Part shown: one piece after another, positions 8,411-16,945 of the stretch
How positions within the stretch are numbered: position 1 is the stretch's first letter
Layout of the letters: the number at the start of each line of letters is the position of its first letter
NCBI RefSeq assembly: GCF_024460775.1
Contig: NZ_JANFYZ010000003.1
Location: 124,001-188,000 of the forward strand
Origin: Desulfovibrio desulfuricans
Lineage (GTDB): Bacteria > Desulfobacterota > Desulfovibrionia > Desulfovibrionales > Desulfovibrionaceae
Reading direction: 5' to 3'
Length of the DNA stretch: 64,000 bases
The notes under the pieces: model-generated
Told to the model about the DNA's origin: nothing
What the model saw: the letters and a program-made list of their open reading frames with translations, nothing else
Database searches by the model: none
Translations under genes and position numbers: made by a program

Positions 8411-9934
8411 CTAGCCCCTGTCCAGCACTCGGAGCGACACGGCTTCGGCCAGATGCCGCGTGGCAATGCTGGCGGCATCGTCCAGATCGGCAATGGTCCG
8501 GGCCATGCGCAGCACTCTGGCGCATGCCCGCGCGGAAAGGGAAAGACGGTTGACCGCAGCCTCCATCAAGGCATGGCCTTCGGCATCCAGCGCGCAATGC
8601 TGGTCGAGCAGCACGCCGGAAAGTTCCGCATTGCAGCGTGGCCCATCGCTGCCGTAGCGCACCCGCTGGGTTGCCCGAGCCTTGAGCACGCGTTCGCGCA
8701 TCTGGGCGGACGAAGCGCCGCTGCCTGTACCGCGAAAATCCGCATAGGCCACGGCAGGCACTTCCACATGTACGTCAATGCGGTCCAGCATGGGGCCGGA
8801 AAGGCGTGACTGATAGCGCACCCGCTGTTCCTCGCGGCAAGTGCACTGGTGCGTGGGATCACCGTAATAGCCGCAGGGGCAGGGATTCATGGCCGCCACC
8901 AGCATGCAGGCCGCGGGAAAGCTCACACTGTGCGCGGCGCGTGCAATGGCCGCCACGCCGCCTTCCAGAGGCTGACGCAAGGCCTCAAGGGCTGTCTTGC
9001 GAAATTCCGGCAGTTCGTCCAGAAACAACACCCCCCGGTGGGCAAGACTCACCTCGCCTGGGCGCGGATAGCCCCCGCCGCCCACCAGCGCCACATCGGA
9101 TATGGTGTGGTGCGGCGCGCGAAAGGGCCGCACCCGCATAAGCCCGGCCTCGGGCGGCAGCTTGCCCGACACGCTGTAAATCTTGGTGACTTCCAGGGAT
9201 TCTTCAAAGTCCAGCGGAGGCAGAATAGTGGGCAGGCGCTGGGCCAGCATGGTTTTGCCACTGCCGGGCGGGCCGATGAGCAGCACGTTGTGGCCGCCAG
9301 CCGCAGCCACTTCCAGCGCACGTTTGGCGGCCTCCTGGCCTTTGACTTCGGCATAATCCTGCCTGTAGGCAGGTGCTTCAAGCATATCGGCCACGGGTTC
9401 GCTCAGCGGTTCCAGCGGCTCCGCGCCAGCCAGAAAGGCCGCGCAACGGCCAAGCCCCTCGGGCGCAAACACCTTGAGCCCGCGAACCACCGCAGCTTCC
9501 GCGCCGTTGCCGGGAGGAACCACCAGACCTGCGGCTCCCTGCTGGCGCGCCAGCAGGGCCAGAGGCAGCACGCCGCTCACCGGGCGCAACGCCCCGTTGA
9601 GCGAAAGTTCGCCCGCAAGATACATTCCCTGTAAAGGTTCAGCAGGTATAATGCCCGCAGCTGCCAGCAGCCCAACGGCCAGCGGCAGGTCATAACTTGC
9701 GCCGCTCTTACGCCGCCAAGCCGGGGCAAGGTTTACCGTAATCCGCGCCGGGGGCAGCTTGAAGCCGCAGGCACGCAAGGCGGCAAAGACCCTGTCCTTG
9801 GCCTCGCGCACCGCTGTTTCCGCCAGCCCCACCATGGTGAAGCCGGGCAGCCCCTGCCGCACGAAGTCCACTTCCAGTTCCACGGGGTAGGCATCCACAC
9901 CCTCAACCCCGCCGCTGTTCAAACGGACAACCAT
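8411..9934 (-). CDS. YifB/ComM-family Mg-chelatase-like AAA+ ATPase
   Basis: A 507-residue protein. The start at 9934 (MVVRLNSGGVEG) has AAGGAG 6 bases upstream. The frame stays open to 10123, but the extra residues lack a site and overlap lepB. The N-terminal ChlI-type domain (GLPGFTMVGL...), Walker A GPPGSGKT, Walker B LFLDELPEF and a cysteine cluster CPCGYYGDPTHQCTC are all present. ComM homologues act as hexameric helicases in branch migration during natural transformation; YifB in other bacteria has no settled role. It is a single gene in the same direction as lepB upstream. Confidence 0.92.
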   Translation of the reverse strand: MVVRLNSGGVEGVDAYPVELEVDFVRQGLPGFTMVGLAETAVREAKDRVFAALRACGFKLPPARITVNLAPAWRRKSGASYDLPLAVGLLAAAGIIPAEPLQGMYLAGELSLNGALRPVSGVLPLALLARQQGAAGLVVPPGNGAEAAVVRGLKVFAPEGLGRCAAFLAGAEPLEPLSEPVADMLEAPAYRQDYAEVKGQEAAKRALEVAAAGGHNVLLIGPPGSGKTMLAQRLPTILPPLDFEESLEVTKIYSVSGKLPPEAGLMRVRPFRAPHHTISDVALVGGGGYPRPGEVSLAHRGVLFLDELPEFRKTALEALRQPLEGGVAAIARAAHSVSFPAACMLVAAMNPCPCGYYGDPTHQCTCREEQRVRYQSRLSGPMLDRIDVHVEVPAVAYADFRGTGSGASSAQMRERVLKARATQRVRYGSDGPRCNAELSGVLLDQHCALDAEGHALMEAAVNRLSLSARACARVLRMARTIADLDDAASIATRHLAEAVSLRVLDRG

Positions 9935-10062
9935 GCGTTCTCCTTGACCCTGCAAATGATAAGCGGCGCGGATTATTGCATCTACCCGCGCCGCAAAAAT
10001 CTTGCCGTCAGGCGCACCGGGCAAATCCCGTCGCGCCTGCAAGCAGAATGTACCGCCAGATG

Positions 10063-10683
10063 CTATTGCACGGCCTTGCCGATGCGATCCCAGCGGATAT
10101 CGCCCAGACCGCCCCACGACCAATAGATGCGCCAGGCTTTGGCGCGTATGGCGCTACGGTCCACAAGGCCCCAAAAGCGCGAATCCATCGAGTTGTCGCG
10201 GTTATCGCCCATGACAAAATACTTGTCTGCGGGTACGGTGATCGGGCCGAAATTGTCGCGCACCGGCTGGATGCGGTCAGGCTCCGTAAAGCGAATGTAG
10301 GATTCCTTTACCGGCTCGCCGTTGCGGAACAACTGTTTGTTGCGCACCTCAATGGTGTCGCCGGGCGTACCAATGATGCGCTTGATGTAGTCCACGCTGG
10401 GATCATTGGGGTATTCAAAAATGATAATGTCGCCCTTGACCGGATCGCTCCCCTTGTAAATGTAGGAGTGGGTAAAGGGAATCTTGACGCCGTAGGAAAA
10501 CTTGCTTGCCAGCAGGTGATCGCCCACAAGCAGGGTTTTAACCATGGATTCCGAAGGAATCTTGAATGCCTGCACCACAAAGGTGCGGATGACCAGAGCC
10601 AAAATGAGCGCGACGAACAGAGCTTCGCCATATTCCCGCCACAGGGGTTTGGGGGGGCGCTGTGATTGCAGAAGCATTGCCAT
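10063..10683 (-). CDS. lepB: Signal peptidase I
   Basis: A 206-residue membrane-bound serine protease that removes Sec/Tat signal peptides. One N-terminal membrane segment (ALFVALILALVIRTFVV) is followed by box B IPSESM with catalytic S46, and box D YIKRIIGTPGD with general-base K101. Box E GDNRDNSMDSR is also intact. The length is typical of the short one-anchor form. It lies 128 bases before the yifB-like gene on the same strand, so cotranscription is possible. Confidence 0.96.
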   Translation of the reverse strand: MAMLLQSQRPPKPLWREYGEALFVALILALVIRTFVVQAFKIPSESMVKTLLVGDHLLASKFSYGVKIPFTHSYIYKGSDPVKGDIIIFEYPNDPSVDYIKRIIGTPGDTIEVRNKQLFRNGEPVKESYIRFTEPDRIQPVRDNFGPITVPADKYFVMGDNRDNSMDSRFWGLVDRSAIRAKAWRIYWSWGGLGDIRWDRIGKAVQ

Positions 10684-10800
10684 GTGCGAATATTCCTCAT
10701 GTGCCCTTGGGGCTGGTGAGCGTTACATTTTCGGTCGCAAAGTATGCCCTGATGCGAAAGTAAAGGCAAGGAGCAGTGCTTCTTCTCCCCGCGGTCCAGC

Positions 10801-10845
10801 AAAAAACAGGCCCCCGCCCGGCATCATCCGGAACAGGAGCCTGTT
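10801..10845 (-). terminator. Rho-independent terminator of the NCS2 permease gene
   Basis: Read on the minus strand, AACAGGC...GCCTGTT arms with an inner CCGG/CCGG pairing are followed by a run of six T. It lies about 100 bases after the permease stop. Confidence 0.8.
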
Positions 10846-10945
10846 CAGCAATCACAGTGCGTTGCCGTTATGTGGCCTGGAGCAGGCTGCCCTTGCAAGG
10901 CTCGGCTGCCCGCGCGAATCTTGCAAATCCGCGCCGCAAAACACT

Positions 10946-12256
10946 CTACTGAAGGCGCAGGGCAAAGTTGACCACAAAGCACAGGGCAATGATCAGCATC
11001 ACCACGTTAAGATCCTTGAAACGCCCAGAAAGCACCTTGATGCCGACCCAGCTCACAAAGCCAAAGCCAAAACCCGTGGCGATGTTGAAGGTAAGCGGCA
11101 TGCTGATGATGGTCAAAAAGGCGGGCAAGGCAACGGTAAAGTCCTTGAACTTGATGCGCCCCACTTCCTGCATCATCATGGCGCCCACGATGATCAGCAC
11201 CGGGGCCGTGGCATAGGCAGGCACCATACTCACCAGCGGCGCAAAGAACAGGGTGAGGAAAAAGAGCACGGCAATGGTCACGGCTGTCAGGCCGGTGCGG
11301 CCGCCCTCGGCCACGCCTGCGGCGCTTTCCAGATAGCTGGTGGCGGTGGTCGCGCCCATGACGGCGCTGGACATGGTGGCAATGGAGTCGGAAATCAGGG
11401 CCTTGTCCAGATTTTCGATGTGGCCGTCTTCACGGATGAATCCGGCCTTCTGCGAAAGGCCGATCAGCACGCCCATGTTGTCGAACAGGTCAACCATGGT
11501 CAGGGTAAAGATGATGGAGATCAGGCCGTGGTGCAGCGCGCCCTTGAGATCCATCGCCATGAAGGTCTCGGTAGGCAGGGGCAGGGCGGCGTTGAAAATG
11601 CTGCCCTGCGGCATCTGCGACACGCCAAGCATCATACCAGCGGCGGCAATAACCACAATGCCGATGATCATGGCGCCGGGCACGCGCAGGGAAAGCAGTG
11701 CGCCGATGAGGAAAATGCCTGCCACAGAAAGCAGGGTCTTGGGATCGCCAAGGTTGCCCAGCGTCACAAAGGTGGCGGGGCTGGCGGCCACAAGGCCACA
11801 GCTCTTCATGCCGATAAAGGCGATGAATGCGCCAATACCCACAACAATGGCGTACTTGAGATCCATTGGGACGGCATTGATGATAAGCTGGCGCACCTTG
11901 GTGACGGTAAGCAGCAGAAAGACCACGCCGGAGATAAACACAGCGCCGAGGCCGGTCTGCCATGTATAGCCCGCCGGGCCGCAAACGTAGTACGCAAAAA
12001 AGGCCGTGATGCCGAGGCCGGGCGCGACGCCCACGGGGAACTTGGCCCACAGGCCCATGATCAGCGTGGCGATGACGGTAATCCAGATGGTGGCCGCCAC
12101 GGCGGAATCCTTGGGCATACCGGCGTCAGCAAGCATGCCGGGAACCACAAAAATCAGATAGCACATGGCCATAAAGCTGGTGAGTCCGGCCAGCATTTCA
12201 CGCCGGACCGTGCTGCCTCTGGCCGCAGGATTAAACATTTTTTCCAGTATGCCCAT
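10946..12256 (-). CDS. NCS2-family purine/pyrimidine permease (AzgA/PbuG-like)
   Basis: A 436-residue inner-membrane protein with about 12 hydrophobic segments. The start at 12256 (MGILEKMFNPAARG) follows AGAGGAGG with a short spacer; the longer open frame to 12382 has no ribosome site. Features of the AzgA-like branch include RREMLAGLTSFMAMCYLIFV, GVAPGLGITAFFAYYV and the TATSYLESAAGVAEGGRTGLTAV segment in the ligand-binding half. This branch usually carries hypoxanthine, guanine or adenine by proton symport. The exact base is not decidable here. The leader has no recognisable purine riboswitch. Confidence 0.9.
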   Translation of the reverse strand: MGILEKMFNPAARGSTVRREMLAGLTSFMAMCYLIFVVPGMLADAGMPKDSAVAATIWITVIATLIMGLWAKFPVGVAPGLGITAFFAYYVCGPAGYTWQTGLGAVFISGVVFLLLTVTKVRQLIINAVPMDLKYAIVVGIGAFIAFIGMKSCGLVAASPATFVTLGNLGDPKTLLSVAGIFLIGALLSLRVPGAMIIGIVVIAAAGMMLGVSQMPQGSIFNAALPLPTETFMAMDLKGALHHGLISIIFTLTMVDLFDNMGVLIGLSQKAGFIREDGHIENLDKALISDSIATMSSAVMGATTATSYLESAAGVAEGGRTGLTAVTIAVLFFLTLFFAPLVSMVPAYATAPVLIIVGAMMMQEVGRIKFKDFTVALPAFLTIISMPLTFNIATGFGFGFVSWVGIKVLSGRFKDLNVVMLIIALCFVVNFALRLQ

Positions 12257-12484
12257 GACATCCTCCTCTTGTTGCCGCACCGCGCGCCCAAAATATCGAG
12301 TTGTTTTGCGCCGGGGCAGCAGCCCCCATGCCGTTAATCGCCTCTTCGGTCTGCCCTTTGCAGCGCTGCCGCTTGCGGCCATCGCTCCGGGCTTCGCCCC
12401 TTGCTTGCGCCCAGGGTTGTACCTGAACCACAGACGGGGCGGCCTACCCCTCTACCGCCAAATTCTGTTTATTTTATAGAAAGC

Positions 12485-12510
12485 GCGGCGAAATCAGTAT
12501 GTTTCGCCGC
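12485..12510. repeat. Perfect 9-base inverted repeat
   Basis: GCGGCGAAA and TTTCGCCGC flank an 8-base loop, 46 bases beyond the marC stop. It could end marC transcription, although the following T-tract is weak. Confidence 0.5.
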
Positions 12511-12555
12511 CTGTTCGCATTGTTTGCCCGAGACAGCAGGCAACGGGCAAATATT

Positions 12556-13155
12556 CTACCCCAGAAAGGCTCGTATACCCGTAAAGATCACCTGCGCCGC
12601 AATGGCTGCCAGCAGAAGCCCCGTCAACTTGGACAGCACGGCAATGCCCGTGCGGTGCAGGGCGCGCACCACGCCATCGGCCATGCGCAACAGCACAAAC
12701 ATGCCAAAGGCCGCGGCCAGCAGCGAAAAAACGCCCACCAGCACCTGGTGCATCTCTGTGGCGGACGCGCCCATGACCATCACCGCGCCGATGGAGGCAG
12801 GCCCCATGCCAAGCGGTATGGCCAGCGGCACAACGCTGATGTCGCCCTCCTTGCCGGAAAGCGCGTCCTTGCCGTCATCGTTCATGAGGGAAACTGCCGT
12901 AAGAAAAAGCAGCACGCCTGCGCCGATACGGAAGGCGTCAAGCGTGAAACCGAAGAGCGAAAACAGGTGCGGGCCAAACAGGAACAGCGTTACGCCGATA
13001 AGAAAGATGGCCGCAGAGGCTTTGGCGGCCACCCTGGATTTCTGTTTTTTGTCAAAGCCCTTGGTGCCGCTGATAAAGGCGCTCAGCACCGCAGGGGGCG
13101 TCATGAGCGCATAAATTTTGATGCTCGTGCCCACAACTTCAGTAAAAAATTCCAT
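12556..13155 (-). CDS. MarC-family integral membrane protein
   Basis: A 199-residue protein with six predicted membrane segments, typical for MarC/YchE proteins (MTPPAVLSAFISGTKGFDKKQKSRVAAKAS, then IPLGMGPASIGAVMVMGA). The family was once linked to multiple antibiotic resistance, but that link was withdrawn and its function is unknown. GGAG lies upstream of the ATG. It stands alone between the permease and the cysE group. Confidence 0.88.
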   Translation of the reverse strand: MEFFTEVVGTSIKIYALMTPPAVLSAFISGTKGFDKKQKSRVAAKASAAIFLIGVTLFLFGPHLFSLFGFTLDAFRIGAGVLLFLTAVSLMNDDGKDALSGKEGDISVVPLAIPLGMGPASIGAVMVMGASATEMHQVLVGVFSLLAAAFGMFVLLRMADGVVRALHRTGIAVLSKLTGLLLAAIAAQVIFTGIRAFLG

Positions 13156-13636
13156 GTGAACTCCACTTCCTGCGCCGGAAGCCTGGCGTTAGAGCAACTG
13201 CCGCCCTGCACGAATTGTTGCAAAAATCCGCGCCATAAAATGCTTGCAAGGCAATGCGTCTTGCCCGTTGCCCCAATTGTTGCCATGCAGGACGTTACCC
13301 CTGAAGACAGTCTGGAGGCACTGCTGGCAAGCAAACATTTCAAAATGAAAAAACACCAAGGAACAGCGCCGCGAAAGGCCCAAATTTATGAAGGCGGGAG
13401 TATGTCATGCAAGAGGCGTCATGTCCATACCGTCAGCCCGCCTGAGCCTGAAATTTCCTACACTGGCGCGCCCTGCACGGCCTGATGCCGGCACGATTTC
13501 AAGCACCCGCTGCCAGCATGCCTGCAACATTGATCAATGCTTCAAAAGCAAACAACAGACCCTGCCGTTCCTGCGCGCCACAGGAGCGTGCAAGAACGAC
13601 AGGGTTTGTCAATTTGAGGCAGGGGCACAAGCCGGG
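13156..13636. other. Intergenic region without a supported gene
   Basis: This lies upstream of marC. A short plus-strand frame from 13284 looks weakly protein-like but has no ribosome site and no recognised family, so it is not called. No RNA gene was seen. Confidence 0.45.
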
Positions 13637-13783
13637 TCAATGCCCCACGCTGACGTCTGTCACCACCTGCCCTTTGGGTTTCACACTGAGGCCGCAGCCG
13701 CCAAGATTCAGCAAGGCGGCGCACAGGGCAACGCAAGACAAGAGCAGCGCCAGGCGGCGCAACAGCTTGCGGCCTTTAATCAC
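13637..13783 (-). CDS. Small lipoprotein overlapping the cysE end
   Basis: A 48-residue gene starting with GTG at 13783, with AGGAG 7 bases upstream and an 8-base overlap with cysE, so translation is probably coupled. The product has a basic start (RKLLRR), a hydrophobic stretch (LALLLSCVALCAALLN) and a lipobox LGGC, giving a lipid-anchored mature peptide of about 19 residues (CGLSVKPKGQVVTDVSVGH). No function is known. The fit of signal, lipobox and ribosome site makes it likely real despite its size. Confidence 0.65.
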   Translation of the reverse strand: MIKGRKLLRRLALLLSCVALCAALLNLGGCGLSVKPKGQVVTDVSVGH

Positions 13784-14687
13784 GGGGTTTCTCCTGAGTA
13801 ATGCGGGCACCCGCCTGTACATCCTGAGTAATCCACACATTGCCGCCGATGACGGCCCCCTTGCCAACTGTCACGCGGCCAAGAATCGTGGCCCCGGCGT
13901 AAACAGTGACGTTATCGCACAGTATGGGGTGCCGGGGATTGCCCTTGGTGAGGGTTCCGTCCGCATTCTTGGGAAAGGAGAGCGCGCCCAGGGTCACACC
14001 CTGATACAGGCGGCAGTTACGCCCAATGATGCAGGTTTCGCCAATAACCACGCCTGTGCCGTGGTCGATGAAAAATTCCTCGCCAATGGCCGCACCGGGA
14101 TGGATGTCGATACCCGTTGTGCCGTGGGCCATTTCAGAAATGATGCGCGGAATGACCGGCACCTTGAGCTTATAAAGTTCGTGAGCGATGCGGTGGTGAA
14201 ACATGGCCCGCAGCGAAGGGTAGCAAAAAATGGTCTCGCCGGGGCTGGTGGCCGCAGGGTCTCCCTCATAGGCGGCCTTGGCGTCGCCCGCCAGCAAACG
14301 GCGTATTTCCGGCAGGCTGTCCATAAAGGCCAAAGCGGCCTGCTGGCCCTCTGTTTCGCACGAGGTGCAGGGGATGCCCAGCCCCTCGCAGCTAAAGCAG
14401 AAGCCGCGCACGATCTGCTCGCCCAGCAGACGGTGGATGCTGTCCAGGTTGGCGGCAAGGTGATAGCGCATGGATTCGCGCCGCACTGTGGCCGCGCCAA
14501 AATAGCCGGGAAAGATAGCCGCGCGCAGGCGCTCAAGTATTTCGGAAAGCACCGGCAAAGATGGCATGGGCGCGCCCTGCCCCGAGCGGTGCCACACGGT
14601 GCTGAGCGAATCTTCTCGGCAGAGGCGTTCAACAACGCTGTCTATGAGGGGCATGCCGGTCGTGGTGATGTCCTGCTTTTTGTTCAT
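13776..14687 (-). CDS. cysE: Serine O-acetyltransferase
   Basis: A 303-residue protein. The N-terminal helical SATase domain is followed by a left-handed beta-helix of hexapeptide repeats (GIDIHPGAAIGEEFFIDHGTGVVIGETCIIG). The active-site His/Asp pair (DIHPGAAIG and IDHGTGVVIGE) is intact. It makes O-acetylserine from serine and acetyl-CoA for cysteine synthesis. The long N-terminus with several cysteines (CFSCEGLGIPCTSCETEG) matches the EpsC/SrpH-like long form. No cysK is adjacent in this window. Confidence 0.93.
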   Translation of the reverse strand: MNKKQDITTTGMPLIDSVVERLCREDSLSTVWHRSGQGAPMPSLPVLSEILERLRAAIFPGYFGAATVRRESMRYHLAANLDSIHRLLGEQIVRGFCFSCEGLGIPCTSCETEGQQAALAFMDSLPEIRRLLAGDAKAAYEGDPAATSPGETIFCYPSLRAMFHHRIAHELYKLKVPVIPRIISEMAHGTTGIDIHPGAAIGEEFFIDHGTGVVIGETCIIGRNCRLYQGVTLGALSFPKNADGTLTKGNPRHPILCDNVTVYAGATILGRVTVGKGAVIGGNVWITQDVQAGARITQEKPRD

Positions 14688-15553
14688 GGCAAAATCCTGC
14701 GGAAATATTCGGTTGCGCTTGAAACCACAGGCGGCACAGGCCGGCTGCGGGCGTCCCGGTAATTCTTATTAGTCTACATGGAGTTGCCCGCTGCCGCAAT
14801 GGGCAGCCAGCTCCGCTCCAGAGAATACACAATAAATCAAGCCCTTCGTTAAAACTTTTAACGCAAGCTGGCGTGCCTTATTTCAAACCACCCAACATCC
14901 CTTCACAAAAACGCTGCATGCAGAAGAAATATTCCACACGCTGCGCGGCCTAAAAAACACTGGCCCGTTGTTATTCAGTAAGCACGCTCCTGGCATAAGC
15001 AAGGCCGCAGCCGCAGCTTAAATCCATAAAACTGTTTTCAGCGGTTATCCCGGCTGTCTTGCCCGCCCTCATTCAGGCAGGTGGACAGACGCGCCGCCGC
15101 CATACCCGCAGGCCAGGTGCAGACTCCCAATCACTGAAACATTCCAGCCACAGCCCCCGCACGGGCAAACAAAGCCATGCTCACCGCCTCAAGGTTTGAT
15201 TACTTCATTTATGCTGTGTTAATTTTTACAACCAGCACGTACGCAATATAAACGCGCAATGGGGCTTCTGCGCAGCGCAACTTCAGAAAAAATACAGCTA
15301 ACTATCTAAAAAATAATATTATTTCCCATGTGGCATGATTGCTGCTTATTTGTGGGCAATTCGTAACAAGCGCCGCAAGTTCCCGATAAATGACGGCTCA
15401 AGTTACGTCAAAACATACAAGTTACGCGCGGAGTGTCCGCGATTTTATTGAATATGTCGTCGCTGCATTGCTGGACGCACATGCCCATCGGCAGGCGTTT
15501 GGAAGGTCCCAAAAATTTGCACACCGCGCCAATGCGGTTAGCGAGGAGAAGAA
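14688..15553. other. Long intergenic control region before the hydroxyacid operon
   Basis: These 866 bases separate the minus-strand cysE from the plus-strand operon. AT content rises towards 15200-15350, where a sigma-54 promoter is seen. A GTTAA word lies at 15218-15222. I see no RNA gene or credible ORF. Confidence 0.6.
15331..15346 (+). promoter_or_regulatory. Sigma-54 (-24/-12) promoter upstream of glcD/glcF-like genes
   Basis: TGGCATGATTGCTGCT matches the consensus TGGCACG-N4-TTGCW at 10 of its 12 defined positions, with GG and GC exactly 12 bases apart. It is 208 bases before the ATG at 15554. Two further sites with the same TGGCAT start occur in this locus, along with a sigma-54 activator gene. 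Confidence 0.7.
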
Positions 15554-16945
15554 ATGCTGACAAAAGAGGATGTTCGCACACATATCGCTTCATTTATCGG
15601 TGAAAAAAACATGCTCACCAAGCAGGAAGACCTCGTTTGCTACACCTACAATGCTGGCGGGGCGGCTCCATCGGCCTTTCTGCCCATTCTGGTAGCCTTG
15701 CCCGTCACCGCCGAAGAAGTTTCCAAGATCGTCGGCTTCTGCAATGAGCACAAAATCAGCGTGGTTACACGCTCGCAGGGAAGCGGCCTCAGCGTCAACG
15801 CCATTACTGAAAGCGACTATTCCATCATTATTTCGCTGCAACGCATGAATTCCATCATCGTGGAGCCGGAAACCCTGATGGCTGTTGTTGGCCCCGGCGC
15901 AATCACCGCTGACATCAAAAAAGCCGCCGCCGCGCACAGCCTCATGTACCCGCCGGATCCCGCCAGCTTCACGTTTTCTTCCATCGGCGGCAACGTGGCG
16001 ACCGATGCAGGCGGCTTGCAGTGCGTCAAATATGGCACCACCAAGAGCTACGTCACAGGCATGCAGGTCGTGCTGGCTTCGGGCGAAATTATCCGCGCTG
16101 GCGGCAAGTGCATCAAGGACGTGACCGGCTACAACCTCACCCAGCTCTTCACGGGTTCCGAGGGCACGCTGGGCGTTATTACAGAAATCACCCTAAAGCT
16201 CATTCCCCTGCCGCAGGCAAAGCGCGCCATGCGCGTTGCCTTCAACAACATTGAAAACGCCGCCAAGGCTGTTTCTGCAATCATGACCAGCGGCGTTGTG
16301 CCCTCCATCATGGAATTTCAGGAACAGACCCTGATCCGCGCTGTTGAAGACTACACCCATGCGGGCCTGCCCGTGGATGCGGGCGCAATGCTGCTCATCG
16401 AGGTGGACGGCGATGTCTCCACCCTCAAGCCGCAGGTGGAGGTCATCCGCCGGGTATGCGAACAGCTGGGCATGGTCGATTTTCACGTGGCAGAAACCGC
16501 AGAAGAGGCCGAGCAGCTCTGGGTTGCGCGCCGTTCCGGCCTGCCCGCCCTTGCCCGCGTGGCAAAGGGACGCTTGGGCGGCGACCCGGCGGTGCCCATC
16601 AACAAGCTTGCCCAGGCCGTGCACATGCTCTTTGAAGTGGGCAAAAAGCACGGCATCAAGGTGAGCTGTCAGGGACATGCGGGCGACGGCAACATTCATC
16701 CTCACTTTTTCTTCAATTCTGATGAAGAAAAGAAAACAGCCGCCAAGGCCCGTTCCGAATTCCATTACGAAATCATCAAGATGGGCGGGACAGTTTCTGC
16801 GGAACACGGCGTGGGCCGCGAAAAAGCGCCCTACATCACCAAGCAGCTGGGCGAAGCTCAGGTCGGGGCCATGCGGGCCATCAAAAAGGCCCTTGATCCC
16901 AACAATATCCTGAATCCTGGCTGCATCTTCGGAGGCCAGGCATGA
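15554..16945 (+). CDS. FAD-linked 2-hydroxyacid dehydrogenase (GlcD / D-lactate dehydrogenase type)
   Basis: A 463-residue flavoprotein. The N-terminal PCMH-type FAD domain includes TRSQGSGLSVNA and PPDPASFTFSSIGGNVATDAGG; the C-terminal FAD-linked oxidase domain includes GHAGDGNIHPHFFF and SAEHGVGREKAPY. The family oxidises glycolate, D-lactate, D-2-hydroxyglutarate and related acids to 2-oxo acids. GAGGAGA precedes the ATG. The stop overlaps the next start (ATGA), so it is coupled to the iron-sulfur partner. The substrate is not decidable from motifs; context suggests a 2-hydroxy acid other than lactate. Confidence 0.88.
   Translation: MLTKEDVRTHIASFIGEKNMLTKQEDLVCYTYNAGGAAPSAFLPILVALPVTAEEVSKIVGFCNEHKISVVTRSQGSGLSVNAITESDYSIIISLQRMNSIIVEPETLMAVVGPGAITADIKKAAAAHSLMYPPDPASFTFSSIGGNVATDAGGLQCVKYGTTKSYVTGMQVVLASGEIIRAGGKCIKDVTGYNLTQLFTGSEGTLGVITEITLKLIPLPQAKRAMRVAFNNIENAAKAVSAIMTSGVVPSIMEFQEQTLIRAVEDYTHAGLPVDAGAMLLIEVDGDVSTLKPQVEVIRRVCEQLGMVDFHVAETAEEAEQLWVARRSGLPALARVAKGRLGGDPAVPINKLAQAVHMLFEVGKKHGIKVSCQGHAGDGNIHPHFFFNSDEEKKTAAKARSEFHYEIIKMGGTVSAEHGVGREKAPYITKQLGEAQVGAMRAIKKALDPNNILNPGCIFGGQA

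Noticed and set aside
10544-12337. A 597-codon His/Gly-rich plus-strand frame opposite the NCS2 permease and the lepB start
   Set aside because: It is antisense to a permease with clear family motifs. The His richness is the complement of the permease codons (Met/Val).
12257-12480. A purine riboswitch before the NCS2 permease
   Set aside because: No three-way junction with the conserved purine-aptamer loops could be drawn from the leader.
13284-13485. A short plus-strand gene starting MQDVTPEDSLEALL
   Set aside because: No ribosome site, no known family, and the peptide loses protein-like character after about 25 residues.
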